A stretch of DNA of 64,000 nucleotides from Rubrivivax sp. (GTDB lineage: Bacteria > Pseudomonadota > Gammaproteobacteria > Burkholderiales > Burkholderiaceae_C). The notes under the pieces are model-generated. The model did no database searches. It saw only the letters and a program-made list of their open reading frames with translations, and was not told where the DNA came from. Within the stretch, counting starts at the first letter, position 1. Each line of letters opens with the position of its first letter. The DNA is taken from contig JADJYX010000030.1 in assembly GCA_016719535.1 (NCBI GenBank), positions 43,502-107,501 of the forward strand. Reading direction: 5' to 3'. Position numbers and translations under genes: made by a program. Of this stretch, positions 8,273-17,368 are shown one piece after another.

Positions 8273-9239
8273 TCGACCACCACCACCGTGTGCGGCACGC
8301 GGCCGACGCGCACCGTCTTCAGCGCCTTCGCCGACGCCACGTCGACGATGGTGAGGTCGTCCGACAGGCCGTTGACGACATAGAGCGTCTTTTCCGCCTT
8401 GTCCAGCGCCACGCTCCAGGCGCGCTTGCCCACCAGCACCAGGTCGGTCACCTTGCGCGTGGCGACGTCGACGAAGGCCACGTGGTTGGCGCGGCCGAGG
8501 CCGACGAAGGCGCGCTTGCCGTCGCGGCTCATCGCCAGGCCCACCGGCGTGATGTCGGCGGCGCGCGCGCCCTTGACCTCGAAGCGGAGGGTGCCGATCG
8601 CCTGGTTGGCCTTGGTGTCGATGACGGTGACGCTGGCATCGAGCTCGTTGCTGACCCACAGCTGCGTGCCATCGGGCGTGAGCGCGAAGCGGCGCGGCCG
8701 CTTGCCGGCCTTGATGTTGGCCACCACCTTGCCGCTGGCCAGGTCGACGGCATGCACGACGCCGGCGACCTCGCTGGTGACGTAGACGGTCTTGCCGTCG
8801 GCCGACAGCTTGACGCCTTCGGGTTCGCCGCCGACCTTGACCTCGCCCTTGCGCTGGCCGCTGCCGAGGTCGACGATGCCCAGCACCGCGTCCTCCTCGT
8901 TGGACACATACAGCGTCTTGCCGTCGGCGCTGATGTCGAAGATCTCGGGGTCCTCGCCGAGCTTGACGCGGCGCACCGACTGGCGCGTCGCCAGGTCGAT
9001 GAAGTCGGCCTCGTGCGAATCGCCGCAGGCCACCGCGAGCTGCTTGCCGTCGGGCGTGCGCTGCAGGTGGCGCGGGCGCTTGCAGGTGGCGACGGTGCCG
9101 GTGACGGCCTGCGTCTTCAGGTCGAGCACCGTCAGTGCGTGGTCCTTCTCGCTCGAGATGTAGGCCACCTGGGCCTGGCCGGCCACGGGCAGCGTCAGGG
9201 TCAGCGCCAGTGCCAGCGCGGTAAGGGGTCGGCGAAGTG

Positions 9240-9243
<4 letters not shown>
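8269..9243 (-). CDS. PQQ-dependent catabolism-associated beta-propeller protein
   Basis: A 324-residue secreted protein (signal peptide ending VAGQA) made of YVTN-type repeats of about 40 residues, such as SADGKTLYVSNEEDAVLGIV and SADGKTVYVTSEVAGVV, forming a seven-bladed propeller. It matches the TIGR03866-type proteins that co-occur with PQQ alcohol dehydrogenases. ATG at 9243 follows CTGGAG and overlaps the ABC ATPase stop as ATGA. One CGDSHEAD segment carries a Cys; two Cys in total could form a disulfide. Role is unproven; a scaffold for dehydrogenase or electron-transfer partners is a reasonable guess. Confidence 0.88.
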
Positions 9244-9992
<749 letters not shown>

Positions 9993-10107
9993 CGGTGGGG
10001 CGGCTGCATGCAGCGCCTTGACTGTCGGGCCGTGCGGGTGGCCTCGGCAAGTTCGCGCAATCCCGGGTGGACGACCGGCCGCCTGCGCGCTCGGGCAAGA
10101 TGCGGGC

Positions 10108-11145
10108 ATGGAATTCGACACCGGATTGCACCGCGGCACCCGGCAGCACGGCCGTGGTGACCGGCGCCTCGTGCCCTGTGACAGCTTGGCGCAGGGTAAA
10201 CCCGGTATCCGCCGGCGCGCCGCCGTTGTGGCGCTGCTGGGGGTCGGCATGGGTGCGGCCCGCGCCGCCTGCGAGGGACCGTCGGTGCCGCTGGAGCCCT
10301 TGGCGCCGACACTCTGGCAAGTACCGGCCGCGCCCGGCGACGCCAGCGCCGACAACCGCGGCCGCGTCTCCAACCTGCTGCTGGCGCAGGACGGCGATCG
10401 CCTGTGGCTGCTGGGCAGCGGCCCGTCGCCGGCCTTCGGGCGCGCGCTGGACTGCACGCTGCGCGCGCGCTTCGGCCGCGCCGCCAGCGACATCGTCAGC
10501 CCCTGGCCGCGGCCCGAGCTGGTGCTGGGCGTGGGCGGGCTGAGCCCGGCCCGCCACTGGGCCCACGCCGCGGTGGCCGAGGCCATGCGCAGTAGCTGCC
10601 CCGGCTGCACGCAGCGGCTGCGACAGCGCCTGGGTGCCGCGGCCGAGGACCTGGGCACCGACCCGGTGCGCCTGCCGACGCAGCACCTGCAAGGCCGCAG
10701 CGGCACGCTGGGACCCTGGCAATGGCGCCTGGACCGGCGCGGCGCGGCCCACCCGGTGACGGTCTGGACGCACCGGGCCAGCGGCATCCACCTGGCCAGC
10801 GGGCTGCTGTGGGGCGACGGCGCCCCCGACGGCCGCGATGCCGACCTGGACCAGCTGGCGGCGGCCACCGCGGCGCTGGCGCAGCAGGCCGGGCGCGAAG
10901 GCGGCCGCTGGCTGGGCGAACAGGGGCCGCTGCTCGATGCGGGCGCACCCGCCCTGCAGGCACGCTACTGGCAGTGGCTGCTGCAGGCGGCACGGCGCGG
11001 CGTCGAGGCCGGCGACGACGAACTCCGGGCGCCCGCACCCCCGGCCGAGCTGCGCGAGCTGGCGGCCAGCCCCCGCCACGCGCTGAACTGGCAGCGGGCC
11101 TGGCGTCAGGCCGAATCGGGCTGGCTCCAGCGCAGCTTGCGATAG
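10108..11145 (+). CDS. Degenerate MBL-fold quinoprotein-associated protein
   Basis: Up to 345 residues. ATG at 10108 is the first in-frame Met; the export signal RRRAAVVALLGVGMGAARAA begins later, so a shorter start is possible. The layout follows quinoprotein relay MBL proteins: RVSNLLLAQDGDRLWLLGSG, LDCTLRARFG, a Cys pair SCPGCTQRLRQRLG, then a long C-terminal helical part. No HxHxDH motif is present; where it should fall the sequence reads SPWPRPELVLGVGGL. It is therefore probably a non-catalytic paralogue. It is transcribed divergently from the ABC operon, and its last 40 bp overlap the convergent regulator gene. Confidence 0.65.
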   Translation: MEFDTGLHRGTRQHGRGDRRLVPCDSLAQGKPGIRRRAAVVALLGVGMGAARAACEGPSVPLEPLAPTLWQVPAAPGDASADNRGRVSNLLLAQDGDRLWLLGSGPSPAFGRALDCTLRARFGRAASDIVSPWPRPELVLGVGGLSPARHWAHAAVAEAMRSSCPGCTQRLRQRLGAAAEDLGTDPVRLPTQHLQGRSGTLGPWQWRLDRRGAAHPVTVWTHRASGIHLASGLLWGDGAPDGRDADLDQLAAATAALAQQAGREGGRWLGEQGPLLDAGAPALQARYWQWLLQAARRGVEAGDDELRAPAPPAELRELAASPRHALNWQRAWRQAESGWLQRSLR

Positions 11146-13190
11146 ATGGTGTTGCGGCTGACGCCGAGCTGGCGCGCCGCCACCGAGATGTTGCCGCCGG
11201 CGGCCGCCACGGCCTGGCGGATGGCATCGAGCTCCAGTTCTTCCAGCGAACGCGGCAGCGCCGCCGGCGCGGGCACGGCCGGCGGCGCTGCGCTGACCGC
11301 GGGCGGCGCCTTCGACGGCGCGTGCACCGGCGCCGCGGGTGCCGCGGGTGCCGCCAGCGCGAGGTGGCGCCGCGCCTCGTCGACAAAGTCGTCGGGCAGG
11401 TGCTCGCAGCCGATGACGGGATCGCCGCCGGCCATCACCACCGCCGTGCGCAGCACGTTGAACAGCTGGCGCACGTTGCCGGGCCACGGGTAGGCGTCGA
11501 GCAGGCGCTGCGCCTCGGGCGACAGCCGCGGTGGCCGCGCGCCGGCTTCGCCTTCGAGGATGCGCCTGACCAGCGCGGCGAGGTCGCTGCGCTCGCGCAG
11601 CGGCGGCAGCTTCACCGCCAGGCCGTTGAGGCGGTAGTAGAGGTCCTCGCGGAAGGCCTTGGCGTCGATCATCTCGCGCAGGTTGCGGTGGGTGGCGCAG
11701 ATCAGCGCCACGTCCACCGGCACCGACCGGCTGCTGCCCAGCGGCGTGACCTGGCGCTCCTGCAGCACGCGCAGCAGGTGCGCCTGCAGCGGCAGCGGCA
11801 TGTCGCCGATCTCGTCCAGGAACAGCGTGCCGCCATGCGCCTGCTGGATCTTGCCGATGGCGCCCTTGCGGCGCGCGCCGGTAAAGGCACCTTCCTCGTA
11901 GCCGAAGAGTTCGGCCTCGATCAGCGTATCGGGGATGGAGGCACAGTTGACCGCCACGAACGGCTGGCGCGCGCGCGCGGAGTCGGTGTGGATGGCGCGC
12001 GCGAGCAGTTCCTTGCCGGTGCCGGTCTCGCCGAGGACGAGGATGGGGATGTCGCGGTCGAGCACACGGCGCACCTTGCCGACCAGCGCGTCCATGTGCG
12101 CGTCGCCGGTCTGCAGCTGCGCCAGGCCGGGGCCCGGCTGCTCGATGACGCGCGACGCCGCGGCCGGGGCGCCGGCCGCGGCGACGAGATCGGCCAGGTC
12201 GACCGGCGGCAAGGGTGCGGCGGCGGCCGCCGCCTCGGTGACGCTGCTCCACACCGGCCAGTCGAAACGGGCATGCAGGTGGAAGTTGCGGCCGTTGTCG
12301 GTGTGCACCTCCAGCGGCGTGGCCAGCGGCGAGCGGAAGCGGTCGACCAGCGCGCCGACCGTGGTGCCGAACAGCGACACCAGGCTCTGCATGCGCAGCG
12401 CCGCGCCGCTGAGGCCGAGCTGGTCGAGCGCGCTGCGGTTGGCGCCGACGATGCGGCCGTCGTGGCTGATCGCCAGGATGCCCTCCATCAGCGTGCCGAT
12501 GTGGCCGACGCGGCTGTGGAAGTGCAGCCGCATGGCGTTGCGGTGGTCGTCCGAGAGCCAGTGGTTCTCGATCATGCGCGCCGACATCTTCACCAGCGCC
12601 ATCGTGTGCTGGTGGTAGCTGCGGTGGTCGCCGGAGACGTCGAGCACGCCCAGGATGTTGCCGCGCGGGTCGAGGATGGGCGCCGCCGAGCAGGTGAGGA
12701 AGTGGTTGGCGTGCAGGTAGTGCTCGTCGGCATGCACCAGCGTCGGCTGCTCCGACATCAGCGCCGTGCCCACGGCGTTGGTGCCCTTGGCCTGCTCCGA
12801 CCAGTTGGCGCCCGGGGCCAGCGCGACCTTGTTCGCGCGCACCAGGAATTCGTCGTCGCCGATCGAGTGGATCACGGTGCCGGTGGCGTCGCACAGCACC
12901 ACCATGCTCTGCGTATTGACGATCTGGTCGAACAGCATCTCCATCACCGGCGCCGCGTGCGCGTGCAGGCGCAGGTTGCGGTCGCGCGCGACGGTGAGGT
13001 CGGCGCGGCCCAGCGGCGAGAAGTCGGGCCGCTCGATGCGCGACAGGCCGAGCGCGGCACAGCGTTCGTGCGAGCGCTCGATCTCGTGCAGGTGCTGCGG
13101 CGGCAGGGTCAGCGCCGATGCGATCGGACGCGCCAGCTCGTCGGCGCGGCGTGCGCGCGCCCCACCGGCAGGGCCATGTGACACGGGCAT
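11106..13190 (-). CDS. Sigma-54-dependent Fis-family activator (AcoR type)
   Basis: A 694-residue enhancer-binding protein. An N-terminal GAF sensor (about residues 70-220, with NWSEQAKGTNAVGTAL typical of AcoR) is followed by a PAS-like linker, the AAA+ domain with Walker A GETGTGKE near residue 387 and the sigma-54 contact loop GAFTGA at 434-439, and a C-terminal Fis-type HTH (GGNISVAARQLGVSRNTIYRKL). ATG at 13190 starts MPVSHGP. It faces away from the cytochrome gene, whose upstream region holds a sigma-54 promoter, so it very likely activates the alcohol oxidation genes in response to a small inducer. Confidence 0.93.
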   Translation of the reverse strand: MPVSHGPAGGARARRADELARPIASALTLPPQHLHEIERSHERCAALGLSRIERPDFSPLGRADLTVARDRNLRLHAHAAPVMEMLFDQIVNTQSMVVLCDATGTVIHSIGDDEFLVRANKVALAPGANWSEQAKGTNAVGTALMSEQPTLVHADEHYLHANHFLTCSAAPILDPRGNILGVLDVSGDHRSYHQHTMALVKMSARMIENHWLSDDHRNAMRLHFHSRVGHIGTLMEGILAISHDGRIVGANRSALDQLGLSGAALRMQSLVSLFGTTVGALVDRFRSPLATPLEVHTDNGRNFHLHARFDWPVWSSVTEAAAAAAPLPPVDLADLVAAAGAPAAASRVIEQPGPGLAQLQTGDAHMDALVGKVRRVLDRDIPILVLGETGTGKELLARAIHTDSARARQPFVAVNCASIPDTLIEAELFGYEEGAFTGARRKGAIGKIQQAHGGTLFLDEIGDMPLPLQAHLLRVLQERQVTPLGSSRSVPVDVALICATHRNLREMIDAKAFREDLYYRLNGLAVKLPPLRERSDLAALVRRILEGEAGARPPRLSPEAQRLLDAYPWPGNVRQLFNVLRTAVVMAGGDPVIGCEHLPDDFVDEARRHLALAAPAAPAAPVHAPSKAPPAVSAAPPAVPAPAALPRSLEELELDAIRQAVAAAGGNISVAARQLGVSRNTIYRKLRWSQPDSA

Positions 13191-13428
13191 GAGGCTGTCT
13201 CCGTCGGTCGGCCCGTTGCACACGGGTCTGAGGAATGAGTGTGGCAATCTCGAACACCCGAAGGCGCCCGCAGCGGGCGATGTTAGGCCAGCTCGCAAGA
13301 ATCGTGCAATTCCGCAGCAGGCGGGCAGGGACGGCCCCGATGCCAGCGAGGTTTCCAGCGCCAACAATGCCGTGGCACGTGGCTTGCACTGTGATGCGCA
13401 GCTTGCAGACCCACCCACGGAGACACCC
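13191..13428. promoter_or_regulatory. Divergent control region with candidate activator sites
   Basis: A 238-bp spacer between the sigma-54 activator and the cytochrome gene. Besides the -24/-12 promoter it holds two short imperfect dyads: TTGCACAC (13216-13223) facing GTGTGGCAA (13239-13247), and GAATCGTGCAATTC (13299-13312). Both lie 60-160 bp upstream of the promoter, a normal distance for enhancer sites. Their assignment to the activator is a guess from position and symmetry. Confidence 0.4.
13373..13388 (+). promoter_or_regulatory. Sigma-54 (-24/-12) promoter for cytochrome c-550
   Basis: TGGCACGTGGCTTGCA is an exact match to the sigma-54 consensus TGGCAC-N5-TTGCA, with GG (13374-75) and GC (13386-87) ten bases apart. 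It lies 41 bp upstream of the cytochrome ATG, giving a start point near 13399, and beside a gene for a GAFTGA-containing activator. Confidence 0.88.
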
Positions 13429-13917
13429 ATGACCACCCGCGCCCCGACCCTTGCCCGCCTGGCCCGCTGCCTGGCGACCCTTGCCACCGGCAGCTGCCTG
13501 GCCCATGCCGCCCTCGCCCATGGCGACGTCACCCCGCAGGCGGTGGACACCCGGGCCCTGCCGACGCTGGGCGCCGACTGGAAGGCCGAGAACCCCTTCC
13601 GCGGCCATGCCGAGGCGATCAAGGTCGGATCCTCGGCCTACAACCAGAACTGCGCGCGCTGCCACGGTCTGGAGGCCATCTCGGGCGGCATCGCGCCCGA
13701 CCTGCGCAAGCTGGACAACGATTGCGTCACGCTCAAGGTCGAGGCCAGGAAGAAGGCCTGCGTGGTGGAGATCGACCAGTACTACGCCTCCAGCGTGCGC
13801 AAGGGCAAGGTGCGCAACGGCGCGGTCTACATGCCGCCGTTCGACGGCATCCTCAACCAGGAAGCCGTGTGGGCGATCAAGGCCTACCTCGAGACGCGGC
13901 GCGAGAAGCCGCTGTGA
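13429..13917 (+). CDS. pedF: Cytochrome c-550, PedF type
   Basis: A 162-residue secreted monohaem cytochrome. The signal peptide covers about residues 1-30, the haem motif CARCH lies at 75-79, and VYMPPFDGILNQE supplies the likely Met ligand. Two further Cys (DNDCVTLKVEARKKAC) may form a disulfide. Overall pattern and neighbours match cytochrome c-550 PedF, the electron acceptor of quinoprotein ethanol dehydrogenases in Pseudomonas. ATG at 13429 follows GGAGACACCC. Expression is probably from the sigma-54 promoter just upstream, and the XoxJ-like gene 22 bp downstream is likely cotranscribed. Confidence 0.88.
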   Translation: MTTRAPTLARLARCLATLATGSCLAHAALAHGDVTPQAVDTRALPTLGADWKAENPFRGHAEAIKVGSSAYNQNCARCHGLEAISGGIAPDLRKLDNDCVTLKVEARKKACVVEIDQYYASSVRKGKVRNGAVYMPPFDGILNQEAVWAIKAYLETRREKPL

Positions 13918-13939
13918 CCCCACCTTGCCGACATCGAAA

Positions 13940-14821
13940 ATGCGCATGACCGACCCGACCCGACGCCCTGCCGCCCTCCCCGCCACCCCGGGCCCGTCGC
14001 GCCGACGCTGGCTGGCCGGCGCAGCGGCCTGCTGTGCCGCCCCCGCCCTGTGGGCGCAGGACGGCCCGAGCGCGCTGCAGCGCATCCGTTCCCGCGGGCG
14101 GCTGAGCGTGGGGCTGTACAACGACATGCCGCCCTTTCACGTGGCCGGCGCGGGCATCGACGTGGAGATCGCGCAGGCGCTGGCCAAGGCGCTGGGGGTG
14201 GCGCTCGCGCCGCTGCCGTTCAACGCCGACGAGAATATGAACGACGACCTGCGCAACCTGGTCTGGCGCGGGCATTACCTGGGCTTCGGGCCGGCCGACG
14301 TGCTGCTGCACGTGCCCGTGGACCGGCCGCTGATGGCGTCGCAGCCGCGCGTGGAGATCTTCGCGCCCTACTACCGCGAGCGCGTGATGATCGCGCGCGA
14401 TCTGCAGCGCGTGCCGACGATGGATTCGCTCAAGGCCTTCGGCACGCAGCGCATCGCCGTGCCCGGGCAGAGCCTGGCGGGCTGGCTGCTGATCGGCTCG
14501 GACGGCGGCGCCTACCGCGAACAGCTGGTCACGCGCTGGAAGGACGGCACCGAGGCCGCGCAGGCGCTGCTGCGCGGCGAGGTGGCCGGCGCCGCCGGCC
14601 ATGCATCCGAGCTGCAGACGGTGCTGCGCGGCGATGCCCGCTTCGCCATCGAACCCCTGCCGCTGCCGCGCATGCGCGAGGGCTGGGCCGTGGGCATGGC
14701 GGTGAAGAAGGAGGCCACCGATCTGGCGCAGGCGCTGCAGGCGGCGGTGAACGACCTGGGGGCGACGGGCGAGCTCGAGCGCATCTTCGCGCGCCACCAC
14801 GTCAGCTGGACGCGGCCCTGA
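13940..14821 (+). CDS. XoxJ/MoxJ-like periplasmic binding protein, quinoprotein associated
   Basis: A 293-residue family-3-like solute-binding protein with a twin-Arg-like export signal (PSRRRWLAGAAACCAAPALWA). The motif LVWRGHYLGFGPADVLLHVPVD and the EIFAPYYRERVMIARD segment are characteristic of MoxJ/XoxJ proteins encoded next to methanol or ethanol quinoproteins. ATG at 13940 or 13946 (M-R-M-T) both lack a good ribosome site. XoxJ is thought to help cofactor loading or maturation of the dehydrogenase; that role is family knowledge, not visible here. It ends the PQQ locus; the next gene is convergent. Confidence 0.85.
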   Translation: MRMTDPTRRPAALPATPGPSRRRWLAGAAACCAAPALWAQDGPSALQRIRSRGRLSVGLYNDMPPFHVAGAGIDVEIAQALAKALGVALAPLPFNADENMNDDLRNLVWRGHYLGFGPADVLLHVPVDRPLMASQPRVEIFAPYYRERVMIARDLQRVPTMDSLKAFGTQRIAVPGQSLAGWLLIGSDGGAYREQLVTRWKDGTEAAQALLRGEVAGAAGHASELQTVLRGDARFAIEPLPLPRMREGWAVGMAVKKEATDLAQALQAAVNDLGATGELERIFARHHVSWTRP

Positions 14822-14831
14822 GCGCCTTGCG

Positions 14832-16103
14832 TCAGTAGCGGCCCGTGATGCCGGCCACGCGCAGGTAGGCGGCCGCCATCGACGCCACCAGCGCCCGCTG
14901 CAGACGCCCGCGCCAGCCCACGCGCTGCGTCGGCCCGGTCACCTCGGCCGAGGCGGCGAAGGCGTCCTCGAAACGCGCGCCGAGCACGCGCGCAAAGCCG
15001 TGGTCGCGCACGACGACATTGGCCTCGAGGTTGACCAGCAGCGACAGCGGGTCGATGTTGGAGCTGCCCACGGTGGCCCAGTCGTCGTCGACGAGCGCCA
15101 CCTTGGCGTGCAGGAAGGCGGGCGTGTATTCGAAGATGCGCACGCCATGGGCGCGCAGTTCCTCGTACAGCGCGCGCGCCGCCACCGCCGCGATGCGGTA
15201 GTCGACCTTGCCCTGCAGCAGCAGCCGAACCTGCACGCCGCGGCGCGCGGCCAGGCGCAGGCTGCGGCGGAAGGCGCGGCCGGGGTAGAAGTAGGGCACG
15301 GCGATGTCGACCCGCGCGCGCGCGGCGCGGATGGCCTCGACATAGGCGCGTTCGATGGCGCGCCGCTGGCCGACGTTGTCGCGCACGACGAAGGCGGCCA
15401 CCATCGGCTGCGTGTCCTCGGTCAGCGGGGACACGGCGCCCTTGCCGCGCAGGCGGCGGATCAGGCGCAGCGCGTCGTCCACCGGGCGCCGGCTGCTGGC
15501 CAGCGCCAGCATCTCGTCGCGCCACAGGTGGCCCAGGTGGGCGCGCGTCCACATCGCCTGCGCGGTGGTGCGCACCGCCGCCACCAGCGGGCCGCGCACC
15601 GATACCGCGAAGTCGTAGCGCGGCTGCGCCGACCAGCCGTGGTTGAGGTCGTTGCGGTCGTCGATGATGTTGATGCCGCCGACGAAGGCGACCTCGCGGT
15701 CGACCACGAACAGCTTCTGGTGCAGGCGCCGCATCTGCCCCGGCATCAGCCACGACCACCAGCGCTCCATCGGACGGAAGACCTCGAATTCGACGCCGGG
15801 CTCGGCCAGCCATTCGCGCAGCCGCGGCAGCGTATCGTGCGAGCCGAAGCCGTCGACCACCACGCGCACCGCCACGCCGCGGCGCGCGGCGGCCAGCAGC
15901 GCATCGGCGATCAGGCGGCCGGCGCCGTCGTCGTGGAAGATGTAGGTCGCCAGCCAGACATCGTGGCGGGCCGCGGCCATCGCCGCCACCATGGCGGGAA
16001 AGAGCTCATCACCCCCCTGCAGCAGCGCGACCTGGTTGCCGCCCACGGGGGCTGCCGGCGGCACGGCGCGGGCGGGGTCCGACCTGGCGGCGGAGTCGGC
16101 CAC
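14832..16103 (-). CDS. clsB: Cardiolipin synthase ClsB
   Basis: A 423-residue phospholipase D-superfamily enzyme with two HKD motifs: HQKLFVVDREVAFVGGIN (His128) and HAKVALVDDDWATVGSSNID near residue 344. ClsB condenses phospholipids to cardiolipin at the inner membrane. The start is GTG at 16103, giving MADSAARSDP; there is no ATG nearby. It lies 12 bp downstream of the EEP-family gene, an arrangement like E. coli ybhP-clsB, so the two probably act together. No truncation is seen. Confidence 0.9.
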   Translation of the reverse strand: MADSAARSDPARAVPPAAPVGGNQVALLQGGDELFPAMVAAMAAARHDVWLATYIFHDDGAGRLIADALLAAARRGVAVRVVVDGFGSHDTLPRLREWLAEPGVEFEVFRPMERWWSWLMPGQMRRLHQKLFVVDREVAFVGGINIIDDRNDLNHGWSAQPRYDFAVSVRGPLVAAVRTTAQAMWTRAHLGHLWRDEMLALASSRRPVDDALRLIRRLRGKGAVSPLTEDTQPMVAAFVVRDNVGQRRAIERAYVEAIRAARARVDIAVPYFYPGRAFRRSLRLAARRGVQVRLLLQGKVDYRIAAVAARALYEELRAHGVRIFEYTPAFLHAKVALVDDDWATVGSSNIDPLSLLVNLEANVVVRDHGFARVLGARFEDAFAASAEVTGPTQRVGWRGRLQRALVASMAAAYLRVAGITGRY

Positions 16104-16115
16104 GACGCCCCCCCT

Positions 16116-16922
16116 TCAATCGGGCTCGAGCTCGGCCACCAGCGGCAGGTGGTCCGACATGCGCGCCCAGGCCATGCCGCGCGGCACCATGGTCGTGCGG
16201 CAGTGCAGGCCGCGCAGGTAGAAGCGGTCGAGCGCGAACACCGGCATCAGCGACGGAAAGGTCAGGTGCTGGCCGCCCTGCAGCGCGCGCGCACGCTGCA
16301 GGCCGATGGCGGCCATCGGTTCGTCGAGCTTCTCGTTCCAGTCGTTGAAGTCGCCGGCCACCACCAGCAGTTCGTCGCGCGGCACTTCGCGCTCGATGAA
16401 GTCGGCCAGGCGCTGCACCTGGCGCACGCGGCTGGCGTGGATGAGCCCGAAATGCGCCACCACCGCATGCACCGTGCTGCCGTTCCACCGCACCGGCACG
16501 TGCAGCAGGCCGCGCTGCTCGAAGCGGTGGTCGCTGACGTCGTGATGGCCGATGTCGCCGATCGGCCAGCGCGCCAGCAGCGCGTTGCCGTGCTCGCCGT
16601 GGCGCGTGACGGCATTGCTGCGGTAGGCCACGTCGTAGCCCTGCGGCGCCAGGAATTCGGCCTGGCCCTGGTCGGGCCAGCCGAAACTGGTGCGGTCGAA
16701 GCGCTGCGCGTGGCGGCGGTGGTAGAGGTGCACCTCCTGCAGGAAGACGAGGTCGGCGTCCAGCGCCTCCACCGCCAGCCCCAGGTTGTGGATCTCCAGC
16801 CGCTTGCGCGGGCCGACGCCGCGCACGCCCTTGTGGATGTTGTAGGTGGCCACGCGCAGCGCGCTCAGCCCCGTATTCGGCGGCAGCTGCGACGACTGCA
16901 GGGCGCCGTGGTGGCGCTTCAT
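16116..16922 (-). CDS. Endonuclease/exonuclease/phosphatase-family protein (YbhP-like)
   Basis: A 268-residue EEP-superfamily protein. Conserved blocks are LRVATYNIHKG, LVFLQEVH, VVAHFGLIHASRVRQ, LLVVAGDFNDWN and the terminal MSDHLPLVAEL, giving the Asn, Glu, Asp/Asn and Asp-His metal and catalytic residues. ATG at 16922 overlaps the nudB stop as ATGA. Family members cleave phosphodiesters in DNA or lipids. Placement directly before clsB suggests a phospholipid-related task, but the substrate is not known. Confidence 0.87.
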   Translation of the reverse strand: MKRHHGALQSSQLPPNTGLSALRVATYNIHKGVRGVGPRKRLEIHNLGLAVEALDADLVFLQEVHLYHRRHAQRFDRTSFGWPDQGQAEFLAPQGYDVAYRSNAVTRHGEHGNALLARWPIGDIGHHDVSDHRFEQRGLLHVPVRWNGSTVHAVVAHFGLIHASRVRQVQRLADFIEREVPRDELLVVAGDFNDWNEKLDEPMAAIGLQRARALQGGQHLTFPSLMPVFALDRFYLRGLHCRTTMVPRGMAWARMSDHLPLVAELEPD

Positions 16923-17368
16923 GGTGCGGACAGGCGCGGCAGTTGCAGGATGGCCTCGGCGTTGCTGGGCGAGAAGCAGCGGTCGGCGGCCTCGCGCCAG
17001 GGCAACCAGGCATGGGCCGTGTGCTCGCGGGCATGCAGCGTCACCGGCACGCGGCCGGGCAGCGTCAGGCCGAAGACATGCTCGGTGTTGTGCGTCACGC
17101 CGGGTGCGTAGCGGTGGCGCCAGACGGGGTAGATCTCGTAGACGTTCTCCAGGCCCCAGTCGCGCAGTTCGCCGCCGGTGATGCCGGTTTCCTCGGCCAC
17201 CTCGCGGCGCGCGGTGGCCTCCAGCGGCTCGTCCTCGCGGTCGAGCGAGCCGGTCACGCTCTGCCAGTAGCCGGGCTTGTCGGCGCGCTCGATCAGCAGC
17301 ACCTCGAGCGCCGGCGTGTGGATCACCACCAGCACCGAGCGCGGGATCTTGAACGGCCGCGACGTCAT
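16919..17368 (-). CDS. nudB: Dihydroneopterin triphosphate diphosphatase (Nudix), NudB
   Basis: A 149-residue Nudix hydrolase. The Nudix box is present as GSLDREDEPLEATARREVAEETG (read from residue 41; the REVAEE core binds the metal). The N-terminal KIPRSVLVVIHTPALEVLLIERAD and the tail with EHTAHAWLPWREAA match NudB, which removes pyrophosphate from dihydroneopterin triphosphate in folate synthesis. ATG at 17368 overlaps the aroG stop (ATGA). In related bacteria nudB commonly follows aspS; here aroG and a toxin-antitoxin pair come between. Confidence 0.88.
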   Translation of the reverse strand: MTSRPFKIPRSVLVVIHTPALEVLLIERADKPGYWQSVTGSLDREDEPLEATARREVAEETGITGGELRDWGLENVYEIYPVWRHRYAPGVTHNTEHVFGLTLPGRVPVTLHAREHTAHAWLPWREAADRCFSPSNAEAILQLPRLSAP

